A DNA stretch of 54,143 nucleotides from Alphaproteobacteria bacterium (GTDB lineage Bacteria > Pseudomonadota > Alphaproteobacteria > JAEULC01). A program made the position numbers and the translations under genes. The stretch spans positions 1 to 54,143 of the forward strand of contig JAKLKW010000009.1 of assembly GCA_023150455.1 (NCBI GenBank), written 5' to 3'. Numbering within the stretch: the first letter of the stretch is position 1; each line of letters starts with the position of its first letter. The notes under the pieces are model-generated. The model worked only from the letters and a program-made list of their open reading frames with translations. It searched no databases and had not been told where the DNA came from. Below are positions 16,136-24,418 of the stretch, in pieces.

Positions 16136-16930
16136 GTGACCGTCGCTGGGGCCGCCGCCGCGATCGAAGCGGCCGCCTTCCGCCCGATCCTCGAGCGCTT
16201 CGGCGTCGCGCGCGACGGGGCGCTGATCGTGCACAGCGCGATCCGGCGCCTGAGCCACGCCGGCTTCCGCGCCGAGGCCATCGTCGACGCGTTCCTCGAC
16301 CACGTGCGACAGGGCCACCTGTTCATGCCGACCATGACCTGGCGCACGGTCACGCCCGAAAACCCGCGCTGGGACGAGCTTGCGACGCCGTCGCATACCG
16401 GCGTCCTGAGCGAAGTGTTCCGCACGCGCAACGCCGTGGCGCGCAGCATCCACCCGACGCACGCGGTCGCCGGCTGGGGACCGGCCGCGCCGATGCTGCT
16501 GTCGCGCCATCATCTCGACGACACGCCTGTGTCGCAGAACAGCCCCTACGGCCTGCTGCGCGACTACCCGGCCTGGATCCTGATGGTCGGCGTCGGGCTC
16601 GAGACCGTGACGGCGATCCACCTGCCCGAGGAGACGATCGCGGTCGATCTCTACGTCCGGCCGCGCGACACGGCGGTGACCTACGAATGCCGCGACCGGC
16701 ACGGCACCGTGCACCTCGTTCCGGCGCGGCGGCACTGGCGGCTCGACCGCGACTTCCCGCAATTCGCCGCACCGCTGAAGGCGAAGGGACAGCTCGAGGA
16801 AGGCGAGATTTCGGGCTGTCCCTACACGATCGTCAAGATGGGCGATCTCCTGCGCGAGGTCTTTGCGGCCTTGCTGGCCGATCCGCGCGGGACCCTGCGG
16901 CGCGACGCGCCCGCGTCCGCGGCGCGCTAG
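16136..16930 (+). CDS. AAC(3)-fold N-acyltransferase, glycan-associated
   Basis: A 264-residue member of the antibiotic N3-acetyltransferase fold. HSAIRRLSHAGF near residues 32-43, FMPTMTW near 62-68 and HPTHAVAGWGPAA near 104-116 match the conserved blocks of AAC(3). Members in glycan clusters acylate amino sugars rather than drugs, and the position behind an aminotransferase supports that here. The start is GTG at 16136, two bases after the previous stop. The 3' end overlaps the converging gene on the other strand by about 98 bases. Confidence 0.8.
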   Translation: MTVAGAAAAIEAAAFRPILERFGVARDGALIVHSAIRRLSHAGFRAEAIVDAFLDHVRQGHLFMPTMTWRTVTPENPRWDELATPSHTGVLSEVFRTRNAVARSIHPTHAVAGWGPAAPMLLSRHHLDDTPVSQNSPYGLLRDYPAWILMVGVGLETVTAIHLPEETIAVDLYVRPRDTAVTYECRDRHGTVHLVPARRHWRLDRDFPQFAAPLKAKGQLEEGEISGCPYTIVKMGDLLREVFAALLADPRGTLRRDAPASAAR

Positions 16931-17267
16931 ACCGAACTTCCCGGCGCGTCCCGGTCGCGGGCATCGGCGCCCAGTCGGCCGGGGCGTTGTGGATGTCGAG
17001 CGCATCCATGCCCGGCAAGGCCGCGTCGACTTGCCATAGCCGGTCGAGGACCGCCCGCCCGGTGGCGGCCGAGACGCGTACCGGCAGCACCGCCTCGCGC
17101 ACGGCGCGCCACAGGGCCGCGCTGTCGCTCGCCTGGCCGATCGATGCCGTGCCCAGGGCGAACGGCGCCAGGACTTCGTCCTCCGTGACCGCGGGCGGCG
17201 CGTCCACGCGCAGGGACAGCTGCCGTGCCAGCGCGGCGCCCGCTGCCGCCCAGGCCATCAGCAGCAC
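16833..17267 (-). CDS. Hypothetical membrane-anchored protein, start uncertain
   Basis: A 144-residue frame from GTG at 17267. The reading frame stays open upstream to 17325 and encodes RWRKLAGGGIKTAAVVAAYV, which with the next residues makes a convincing N-terminal membrane anchor, but no ATG, GTG or TTG lies there in this frame. An ATG at about 17322 is one base out of frame, so either a base is missing in the sequence or a non-standard start is used. The rest, to about residue 105, looks like a globular domain. The last ~33 residues are arginine-rich and overlap the AAC(3)-fold gene. The family is not recognised. Confidence 0.5.
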   Translation of the reverse strand: MLLMAWAAAGAALARQLSLRVDAPPAVTEDEVLAPFALGTASIGQASDSAALWRAVREAVLPVRVSAATGRAVLDRLWQVDAALPGMDALDIHNAPADWAPMPATGTRREVRSSAPRTRARRAAGSRADRPARPQRPRAGDRPS

Positions 17268-17377
17268 ATAGGCTGCGACGACGGCGGCCGTCTTGATGCC
17301 GCCGCCGGCGAGTTTGCGCCATCTCGATCAACCGGGACTGCGCCGGCCGAGCGATTCACCCAATGCCGGCCGGCTCT

Positions 17378-18835
17378 TCAGGTCGCGCCCGCGCGGCGCG
17401 GTTCCGCCCCGTTGCCCGAGGCGGCGGCGGCGGTCGCCGGCTTCGCTTCGATCGCCGGGATCGCGAGCTCGGCCTCCGGCGCGCCTTCCGTCGTCCTTGG
17501 CGCGGCAGTCGCGATCGCGCCGCCCATCGGCGGCAGGACCGCGATGCGGGTCGGCGCGCGATGCGACAGGCTGTCGAAGGCGCCGCAATGGCCGCAGTTC
17601 GCGCTCCAGCGCTGCGCCTGCGCGCCGCACTTGTCGCAGACCCAGCACGCGTCCGGTGCCGCCTGATCGGCGCGCGCGCGCCAGGATTCCGCCGCGACGA
17701 GATCGCCATGCTCGGACTTGACGATCTCCGCCATCAGCCGGCAGGCGCGTGCCGGCGGCTCGGGCGTGCCGAGCAGCGAGTCGAGATGCCGGCGCGCCTC
17801 GCCCCACAGTTGCGCGGCCAGCGCCGCCTCGGCCAGGGCAAGTCGGCTTTCCGGATGGTCGGGCTTGGCGGCGGCCAGGCGCTCGACCTGGCGCAGGCGC
17901 TGCAGTGGGTCTTCCTTGGCGAAGATGGCGATGAAGGCGTGCGCGATGTCGGGATGCGGCGCGCGCGACCATGCATCGATCGCCAGGTTGACGGCGCGGC
18001 GCGTCTTGCCGACGGCGCCGAGCCGGTTGATGGCGGCGGCGGTCGCTGGCACGAACTCGGGCGCCGCCTTGTGCGCCTCGCTCGCCAAAGCCAGCGCCTC
18101 GTCCGGGCTGCCGGCGGCTTCCGCGAGCCGGGCGCGCTCGACCAGGATCGCCGCGCGCCGGCGCGCCACGGTGGCCGTGTCGATCAGCTTCAGCTTTGCC
18201 GTGCGCCGCAGCGTCTCCAGCGCCGGCTCCCACTGGCCGGCGGCGGCCTGCAGCTCCAACAGCGTCGTCTGCACCCAGGGCGCCTCGGGCCGGATCTGAT
18301 TGGCGCGCTGCGTCAATTGCAGCGCCTCGCCCTTGTCGCCGCGGTCCAGTGCCTGGCGCAGCAGGCCACGCACGCCGAGGAACGCCGTCTCCGGCCGCTC
18401 CAGCATCTGTGAGAAGAAGCGCTTCGCCGCCTGCTCGTCCCCGTTCAGCTGCGCTGCCTGGGCCGAGAGCAGCAGGGTCAGCGGCGGCTCGTTCAAAAGC
18501 GCATCCGCGCGGCGCGCCTGGCGCTGCGCCTCGTCAGGGTCGCCGGCCGCGACGGCCACCATGCCCTGCGTCAGCGCGCGATAGCCGCGCGCGCGTCGCG
18601 CCACCTGGCGCGAGAGCCAGAACTCGCCCGGTGCGCGGCGCAGGAACCGCAGCAGCCGGTACACAAGGGCGCCCACGACGACGACGACGACCACCGCGCC
18701 CGTCAGGACCGCCGCCGACGTGTCGATGCGATAGCCGAGCCACACGATGCTGACCCGTCCCGGCGTGTCGCTGAGCCACACCGCGCCGACTGCGACGGCC
18801 AGCGCGAAGACGAGGAAGACGAGGGCGCGGATCAT
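17378..18835 (-). CDS. hemY: HemY-type heme-biosynthesis-associated TPR membrane protein
   Basis: A 485-residue protein. Two hydrophobic helices lie at ~3-20 and ~40-60, followed by the FWLSRQVARRARGYRALTQG linker and TPR-like alpha helices to about 390. A zinc ribbon (CDKC...CGHC near residues 399-417) and an alanine-rich tail end it. This is the alphaproteobacterial HemY, a protein of poorly defined role conserved next to heme genes. It is not the protoporphyrinogen oxidase also called HemY. ATG at 18835 overlaps the stop of the hemD fusion. The zinc ribbon resembles the rubredoxin-type end of LapB. Confidence 0.88.
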   Translation of the reverse strand: MIRALVFLVFALAVAVGAVWLSDTPGRVSIVWLGYRIDTSAAVLTGAVVVVVVVGALVYRLLRFLRRAPGEFWLSRQVARRARGYRALTQGMVAVAAGDPDEAQRQARRADALLNEPPLTLLLSAQAAQLNGDEQAAKRFFSQMLERPETAFLGVRGLLRQALDRGDKGEALQLTQRANQIRPEAPWVQTTLLELQAAAGQWEPALETLRRTAKLKLIDTATVARRRAAILVERARLAEAAGSPDEALALASEAHKAAPEFVPATAAAINRLGAVGKTRRAVNLAIDAWSRAPHPDIAHAFIAIFAKEDPLQRLRQVERLAAAKPDHPESRLALAEAALAAQLWGEARRHLDSLLGTPEPPARACRLMAEIVKSEHGDLVAAESWRARADQAAPDACWVCDKCGAQAQRWSANCGHCGAFDSLSHRAPTRIAVLPPMGGAIATAAPRTTEGAPEAELAIPAIEAKPATAAAASGNGAEPRRAGAT

Positions 18836-21150
18836 TGCGTTGCGCCAGCGGGCTTGGCGGCCGCCCCGGCCGGCGGTACCTGGGCGGCGCGTTGCGCCAG
18901 GCCGGCGAGCGCCTGGCTTTCCAGGTTCCCGACGGCGCCTTCCGCCGCGAGCCTCGCCTTGGCCTTGTCGAGCCACGGCTTGGCCGCCTCGGCCGGCCGG
19001 TCCGCGAGGCCGCTCAAGACCCGCACGGCGCCGGCGAGGTCGCCGCGGTCGAGCAGCGTCTCGGCGCGCGCGGTGCGCGCGCGCGGGTCGTCGCCTACGA
19101 CATCGGGTCCGACCGGCCGGATGGTGACCAGCGCGTCGAGCCGGTCGATGAACGCGCGCAGCCAGCCGGTCTGGCTGCGCTTCAGCGACGCCCGTGCGAT
19201 CGCGCGCGCCGTGTCGGCGAACTCGTCGCTCAAGGTCGCGCGCGTGGCGACGCCGCCGCCGGCATGCGGCACGAGCGCATCCAGCGCGGCGATGACCTTG
19301 GCGTCGCCGCCGGCGGCGGCCCGGCAGGCCGCCAGCTCAGCGGCAAAGGGCGAGCCCGCGTCGATCGACTGCCGCAGCTGCGCGACGGTGAGCGCCAGCG
19401 CCGCCTCGGCGAGGCCTTGCGCGCGTGCCGCCGCCGCGTTGCGCTCGGCCGCTTCCATGCGCTTGGCAAGCGCGTCGAGCTTGCCGCCGAGCTCGTTGAG
19501 CCCGCTGCGGACGGCGATGAAGGCCTGCAGGTCGAAGCCTTTCTCCAGTGCCTCCAGCCGCGGCGCCAGGGCCTTGGCCTGATCGGCGGCCGCGACGCCG
19601 GCGTTGCGGGCGGCGGCGATCGCCGACTCGAGCTCGGCCGTCTTCTTGGTCAAGGCGGATTCCAGATCGGCCGACTTCCTGGCCAAGGCCGCTTCCAGCT
19701 CGGCGGTCTTCTTGCCGGCGTTGGCGAGGTCCTGCGCCAGCTTTGGATCGGGTGCGGCCGGCCGGCTCGCCACGTCGCGCTCAAGTTTCGTCAGGCGCTG
19801 GACGACGTCGTTCGGCACGGCGGGCGCGGTGGCACCGCCGGCGACGCCGGTCATCCACATCGAGCGCGTCGCATAGGCGCCGAGCATCGCCGCCACGACG
19901 ACCACGACGCTGACGGCAACGGCGCCGAACACCCCGATGCCGGAAGCCGGCGCCGGCACGGTTTGCGGCGGCAGCGGCGGCGGCAGCGGCGGAGGCTTGT
20001 TCTCGAATCCCGGCGGCTCGCTTGCCGCCGCGGCGGGAGGCCCTGCCGTCGGCTCGCTCGGCTTGGATTCCGACGGCGGCGGCGGATCGGCCATGGCCGT
20101 CGGCGAACTCTCCTCCAGCGGCACGCCGTGCTTCACGGCCAGTGCCAGAATCTCGGCATGGCGCGCGGGCGGCAGATGGTTGCGCTCCTTCCAGCCCTGC
20201 ACGGTGCTGAAGGAGATGTTCATCTTGCTCGCCATCGGCCTTATGCCGCCGAAGCGCTGGATCACCTCGGCCGCGGGCAGCGTGATCGACGGAAGCGCGG
20301 CGTGCTCCGGCGTCGCGGCGGGCTGCACGCCGCCGCCAACACCGGGCTCCGTCGGAGTCGCCTCGTCCTTCTTGTCTTCGGCCATGCCAGTCCGCTCCGT
20401 TCCCGTGCCGCCGTCTTCCGCCAGCGCGCGCGCCAAGGCCTCGAGCAGCGCATCCTGTGTCGGCGTTCGGGCGACGGCCATCCGCCGCCACCCCAATCCA
20501 GCCGCTTCTTCGGCCACCGCCGGGCTGAGGCATGCGGCCACCAAGCGCCGACAGGTAGGCTCCAGCCCTGCCGTACGTGCCAGGGTAACAAACGTTCGTG
20601 CCGTACGGGGAGAGAAAAATGCGATGGCATCGGCCCGATCGCGGATGAGCGTATCCTTGATTGCATCCGAGAATGCCTGCGCCGGCCGGCCCCGGTACAG
20701 GGCCGCCCGGCGCACGTCGAAACCGAGGCGGGAGAGTTCCCCGGCCAGGTCGCCGGCCACGGCCTCGCCGGCGGGATGCAGCAGGGCGCCCTGGTCCGAC
20801 CGACGCTCCGCGGCGACGAGTTGCACCAATGCCTGAACGTCGCCCGCGGCCGCATGCACGGAGGCGAAGCCGGCCGCCGTGGCCGCGGCAGCCGTCGTCG
20901 GTCCCACAGCATAGGCCGGCAGGTCGCGGCGCGTGCTGGCCTCGGCGAAGGCGCGTACGCCGTTGATGCTGGTGAACAGCAGCGCGCCGACCTTGTCGAG
21001 ATCGCCGATGCGGGCTGATGCGTCGTCCGCGGGCTCGATCGCTAGCAGCGGCTCGACCAGGACGTCGTATCCGCGCTCGGTGAGAGCGGCGCGGGTACGC
21101 TCGGCTTCCTCCGCCGGGCGGGTGACGATCACCAGCTTCCGGCGGCTCAC
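18832..21150 (-). CDS. hemD: Uroporphyrinogen-III synthase fused to an HTH-like segment and a mitofilin-like domain
   Basis: One uninterrupted 772-codon frame. Residues ~1-245 are a HemD domain (LVIVTRPAEEAERT start, LLFTSINGVRAF near 57-68, AFFSPRTARTF near 177-187), which closes hydroxymethylbilane to uroporphyrinogen III. Residues ~292-342 form a small helix-turn-helix-like segment with QRFGGIRPMASKMNISF and STVQGWKERNHLPPAR. A proline-rich stretch (~350-403), a membrane helix (~405-425), a coiled coil (~440-560) and a mitofilin-like C-terminal domain (COG4223 type) follow. In most relatives these are two genes. ATG at 20385 has GGAG nine bases upstream, so the second protein may also be made alone. 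Start and stop overlap hemC and hemY by four bases each. Confidence 0.85.
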   Translation of the reverse strand: MSRRKLVIVTRPAEEAERTRAALTERGYDVLVEPLLAIEPADDASARIGDLDKVGALLFTSINGVRAFAEASTRRDLPAYAVGPTTAAAATAAGFASVHAAAGDVQALVQLVAAERRSDQGALLHPAGEAVAGDLAGELSRLGFDVRRAALYRGRPAQAFSDAIKDTLIRDRADAIAFFSPRTARTFVTLARTAGLEPTCRRLVAACLSPAVAEEAAGLGWRRMAVARTPTQDALLEALARALAEDGGTGTERTGMAEDKKDEATPTEPGVGGGVQPAATPEHAALPSITLPAAEVIQRFGGIRPMASKMNISFSTVQGWKERNHLPPARHAEILALAVKHGVPLEESSPTAMADPPPPSESKPSEPTAGPPAAAASEPPGFENKPPPLPPPLPPQTVPAPASGIGVFGAVAVSVVVVVAAMLGAYATRSMWMTGVAGGATAPAVPNDVVQRLTKLERDVASRPAAPDPKLAQDLANAGKKTAELEAALARKSADLESALTKKTAELESAIAAARNAGVAAADQAKALAPRLEALEKGFDLQAFIAVRSGLNELGGKLDALAKRMEAAERNAAAARAQGLAEAALALTVAQLRQSIDAGSPFAAELAACRAAAGGDAKVIAALDALVPHAGGGVATRATLSDEFADTARAIARASLKRSQTGWLRAFIDRLDALVTIRPVGPDVVGDDPRARTARAETLLDRGDLAGAVRVLSGLADRPAEAAKPWLDKAKARLAAEGAVGNLESQALAGLAQRAAQVPPAGAAAKPAGATQ

Positions 21151-22088
21151 GTCGGGCCTGCTTGGCGACGCAGCTCGGCCCCAGCCTCGCGGCCGATCCG
21201 CGCGGCATCCTCGGGCGGGCCGCTGCTCTCGGTGCGCCAGAGCCTGGTCCCGTCCGGGGTCGCCAAGAGCGCGCGCAGATGCAGCCTGCTGCTGGCGTCG
21301 ATCTCGGCCAGGGCGGCGATGGGCGTGCGGCAGGAGCCGTCCAGCGCCGCCAGCAGCGCGCGCTCGGCCGTGACCGCGAGCGTCGTCGCGCGATGATCGA
21401 CCGCCGCCAGCAAGGCGTTCACGCGCGGGTCCTGGATACGCGATTCGATGCAGATGGCACCCTGCGCCGGCGCCGGCAGCATCTCGTCGATCGACAGCAC
21501 GCTTCCGCCCGCGGGCCCGCGCCCCAGCCGCTTCAGGCCGGCGAGCGCCAGCACCGTCGCGTCGACCTGTCCTTCCGCCAGCTTGCGCAGCCGGGTTTCG
21601 ACATTGCCCCGGAGCGGCCCCACGGCCAGGTCGGGACGCCGGTTGAGCAGCTGCGCCGCGCGCCGGAGGCTCGCCGTGCCGAGCCGCGCCCCGCGCGGCA
21701 GCGTGTCGATGGCATGGCCGCTCTGGTGAGGGCCGGACTCGCGCGCGAACAGCACGTCGCGCGGGTCCTCGCGCTCGAGCACGGCGGCGAGGTGCAGCCC
21801 GTCGGGCAGCGCGGTCGGCATGTCCTTGGCCGAATGCACGGCGATGTCGATCGCGCCCGAGAGCAGCGCTTCCTCGATCTCCCTGGTGAACAGGCCCTTG
21901 CCGCCGATCTCGGCCAGGCTGCGGTCCTGCACCTTGTCGCCGGTGGTGCGGATGACCTGGATCTCGACCGCGTCGGGCGCGGCGAGGTCGGCATGAGAAG
22001 CGGCCAGCGTGTCGCGCACCAGCCTGGCCTGGACCAGCGCCAGCGGGCTGCCGCGCGTCCCGAGACGGAGGAGGGGAGATGTCGCCAT
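21147..22088 (-). CDS. hemC: Hydroxymethylbilane synthase (porphobilinogen deaminase)
   Basis: A 313-residue protein that polymerises four porphobilinogens. It begins [19 protein letters not shown], carries [16 protein letters not shown], and has [11 protein letters not shown] near 85-95 with the catalytic aspartate. [13 protein letters not shown] near 132-144 binds substrate carboxylates. The dipyrromethane cofactor cysteine is in [16 protein letters not shown] near 240-255. The start at 22088 gives normal family length. It diverges from tsaD with only 47 bases between the starts, the usual alphaproteobacterial arrangement. Confidence 0.96.
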   Translation of the reverse strand: MATSPLLRLGTRGSPLALVQARLVRDTLAASHADLAAPDAVEIQVIRTTGDKVQDRSLAEIGGKGLFTREIEEALLSGAIDIAVHSAKDMPTALPDGLHLAAVLEREDPRDVLFARESGPHQSGHAIDTLPRGARLGTASLRRAAQLLNRRPDLAVGPLRGNVETRLRKLAEGQVDATVLALAGLKRLGRGPAGGSVLSIDEMLPAPAQGAICIESRIQDPRVNALLAAVDHRATTLAVTAERALLAALDGSCRTPIAALAEIDASSRLHLRALLATPDGTRLWRTESSGPPEDAARIGREAGAELRRQAGPT

Positions 22089-22135
22089 GGCGATGGTGTT
22101 TAGCCCGGATCGGCCGGCTTTGCTATCTTCCGGCC

Positions 22136-23176
22136 ATGATCGTCCTGGGCATCGAGACGAGCTGCGACGAGACCGCCGCCGCGGTAGTCGAGGATGCGGC
22201 CGAACCCGCGCGGCGCATCCGCGCCAACGTCGTCCTGTCGCAGCTCGACGAGCACGCACCGCATGGCGGCGTGGTGCCCGAGATCGCGGCGCGCGCGCAC
22301 CTGCAGCATCTCGACGGCCTGGTTGCGCGCGCCATGCGCGAGGCAGGGATCGGCTTCGGCGATCTCGACGGCGTCGCGGCGACCGGCGGTCCGGGCCTGA
22401 TCGGCGGCGTCATCGTCGGCGTCATGACCGCTAAGGCGATCGCAGCGGCGGTCGGGAAACCGTTCCTCGCCATCAACCATCTCGAGGCGCACGCGCTGAC
22501 CGCGCGGCTGACCGACGATCTGCCGTTCCCGCACCTGCTGCTGCTCGTGTCCGGCGGACATTGCCAGCTCGTCGCGGTCGAAGGTGTCGGACGCTACCGG
22601 CGCTACGGCACGACGGTCGACGATGCCGTGGGCGAGGCCTTCGACAAGGTGGCCAAGCTGATCGGCCTTCCCTATCCCGGCGGTCCGGCGGTCGAGGCCG
22701 CCGCGCGGAGCGGCGATCCCAAGCGTCTTGCCTTCCCGCGCCCGATGAAGGGCCGGCCGGGCGCGGACTTCTCGTTCTCCGGCCTCAAGACCGCCGTGCG
22801 CCACCAGGTCGCCTCCTTGCCTGACCCCTTGCCCCAGCGCGACCGCGACGACGTCGCCGCGTCGTTCCAGCAGGCCGTGGCCGAGGTGCTGGCCGACCGC
22901 GCGCGCCACGCCATGGCGCGCTTCACGGCCGAACACGGCGCCGCCGCGACCCTGGTGGTCGCCGGCGGCGTCGCTGCCAACCGGCATCTGCGCGCGGTGC
23001 TGACCGACGCCGCCCGGCGCGAAGGCTTCGGCTTCGCCGCGCCGCCGCCGCGCTTGTGCACCGACAACGCCGCCATGATCGCCTGGACCGGGATCGAGCG
23101 CCTGCGCCTGGGCCTCGTCGATACGCTCGATTTCGCTCCGCGCCCGCGCTGGCCCCTGGAGGAGATGCGGGCATAG
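22136..23176 (+). CDS. tsaD: tRNA N6-threonylcarbamoyladenosine transferase TsaD
   Basis: A 346-residue ASKHA-fold protein that, with TsaB and TsaE, transfers threonylcarbamoyl to A37 of ANN-decoding tRNAs. It shows [16 protein letters not shown] at the N-terminus, [16 protein letters not shown] near 37-52 with the metal-binding histidines, [12 protein letters not shown] near 112-123, [10 protein letters not shown] near 135-144, and [10 protein letters not shown] near 280-289. ATG at 22136 was chosen for the consensus MIVLGIETS start. Confidence 0.97.
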   Translation: MIVLGIETSCDETAAAVVEDAAEPARRIRANVVLSQLDEHAPHGGVVPEIAARAHLQHLDGLVARAMREAGIGFGDLDGVAATGGPGLIGGVIVGVMTAKAIAAAVGKPFLAINHLEAHALTARLTDDLPFPHLLLLVSGGHCQLVAVEGVGRYRRYGTTVDDAVGEAFDKVAKLIGLPYPGGPAVEAAARSGDPKRLAFPRPMKGRPGADFSFSGLKTAVRHQVASLPDPLPQRDRDDVAASFQQAVAEVLADRARHAMARFTAEHGAAATLVVAGGVAANRHLRAVLTDAARREGFGFAAPPPRLCTDNAAMIAWTGIERLRLGLVDTLDFAPRPRWPLEEMRA

Positions 23177-23228
23177 CGCGCGTTGATCCGCGCGCCAATA
23201 TTTGAGTAGGCGGCCGGATCAACGGCCG
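23176..23228. terminator. Two adjacent GC hairpins between convergent tsaD and DUF993 genes
   Basis: Hairpin 1 has stem GCGCGCG (23176-23182), loop TTGATC and stem CGCGCGC (23189-23195). Hairpin 2 has stem CGGCCG (23211-23216), loop GATCAA and stem CGGCCG (23223-23228). They lie exactly between two convergent stop codons, so a bidirectional terminator is the simplest reading, although T-tracts are short. The loops are complementary to each other, and a longer 10-base inverted repeat (23181-23190 with 23215-23224) could pair instead. Confidence 0.55.
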
Positions 23229-23229
23229 T

Positions 23230-24393
23230 TTAGTTCACCACCCCGTGCGTCGCCATCGCCGTTCGCATGCGCGCGGCGGCGAGGTCGGGATCGGCGAGCA
23301 GGCCGGCCTTGTCGGCGAGTCGGAACAGCTCGGCCAGGTGCAGCGCCGAGCGCGCGCTCTGCTGGCCGCCGACCATGACGAAGTGGTCCTGGTGGCCGTT
23401 GAGATAGGCCATGAACACGACGCCGGTCTTGTAGAAGCGCGTCGGCGCCTTGAAGATGTGGCGCGACAACGGCACGGTCGGCGCCAGGATATCGTTGAAC
23501 TGCTTGCTGTCGCCCGCCGCCAGCCGGCCGAGCGCGGCCGAGGCCGCGGGCGCGATCGCGTCGAAGATGCCGAGCAGCGCATCGCTGTGTCCCTCGGCGT
23601 CGCCTTCGATCAGCTCGGCGTAGTTGAAGTCGTCGCCGGTGTACATGCGCACGCCCGCGGGCAGGCGGCGGCGCATCGCGATCTCCTTGTCCTTGTCGAG
23701 CAGCGAGATCTTCACGCCGTCGACCTTGGCCTTGTTGGCCTCGATCACCGCCAGGCACACGTCCATGGCCTTCAGGTGATCCTTGAAGCCCCAATAGCCG
23801 TCGAGCGCGGGATCGAACATCTCGCCCAGCCAGTGCAGTATTGCCGGCTGCTTCAGCTGGCCGAGGATGCGGTCGTAGACGCGGTGGTAGTCGTCGGGCG
23901 ACTTGGCGGCGGCGGCGAGCGCCCGGCTCGCCATCATGATGATGCGCCCGCCCAGCTTCTCGATCGCACCGCACTGCTCCTCGTAGGCGGCGATGACCTG
24001 GTCGACCGTGACGGCGGGCGACACGGCCAGGTGGTCGGTGCCGGCGCCGCAGGCGATGATCGCGCCCGGCACGTCGCGCGCGGCGTCGAGCGCGCGGCGG
24101 ATCAGCTCCAGCGACATCGGCCAGTCCATGCCCATGCCGCGCTGCGCCGTGTCCATCGCCTCGGCGACGCCCAGGCCAAGCTTCCACAGGTGGCGGCGGT
24201 ATTCGATCGTCTTATCCCAGTCGACCGCGATGCCGAGCCAGGGATCGATGTCGGCCAGCGGGTCGGCCACGACATGCGCTGCGGCGATGGCAACGCGGTC
24301 GAGCTTGCCGTTGGCCTTTGGGAAGCTGCGCGGCGCGCGCATGGTGTAGCGTTCGAGCTTGCCGCCGGCGACCGGCAGATCGAGCATGGGCAT
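23230..24393 (-). CDS. DUF993 family protein (dihydrodipicolinate-synthase-like barrel)
   Basis: A 387-residue protein recognisable as DUF993 by its general pattern: VAIAAAHVVADPLADIDPW near 34-52, IIACGAGTDHL near 113-123 and GVKISLLDKDKEIAMRRRLP near 224-243. The lysine in GVKIS occupies the place of a Schiff-base lysine in aldolase-type barrels, so an aldolase or lyase activity is plausible but not established. It lies 25 bases downstream of the DUF1194 gene on the same strand. ATG at 24393 was chosen because a purine-rich AGAGAGAGC stretch precedes it. Confidence 0.75.
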   Translation of the reverse strand: MPMLDLPVAGGKLERYTMRAPRSFPKANGKLDRVAIAAAHVVADPLADIDPWLGIAVDWDKTIEYRRHLWKLGLGVAEAMDTAQRGMGMDWPMSLELIRRALDAARDVPGAIIACGAGTDHLAVSPAVTVDQVIAAYEEQCGAIEKLGGRIIMMASRALAAAAKSPDDYHRVYDRILGQLKQPAILHWLGEMFDPALDGYWGFKDHLKAMDVCLAVIEANKAKVDGVKISLLDKDKEIAMRRRLPAGVRMYTGDDFNYAELIEGDAEGHSDALLGIFDAIAPAASAALGRLAAGDSKQFNDILAPTVPLSRHIFKAPTRFYKTGVVFMAYLNGHQDHFVMVGGQQSARSALHLAELFRLADKAGLLADPDLAAARMRTAMATHGVVN

Positions 24394-24418
24394 CGTCGGG
24401 CTCTCTCTCTTTTCTTCG

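Noticed and set aside
16136..16930. AAC(3)-fold gene as an antibiotic-resistance determinant
   Set aside because: Location directly behind a sugar aminotransferase in a glycan operon makes amino-sugar acylation far more likely.
17412..17666. 84-codon alanine-rich frame on the plus strand
   Set aside because: Lies wholly opposite the zinc-ribbon and alanine-rich end of hemY; codon pattern is that of a shadow.
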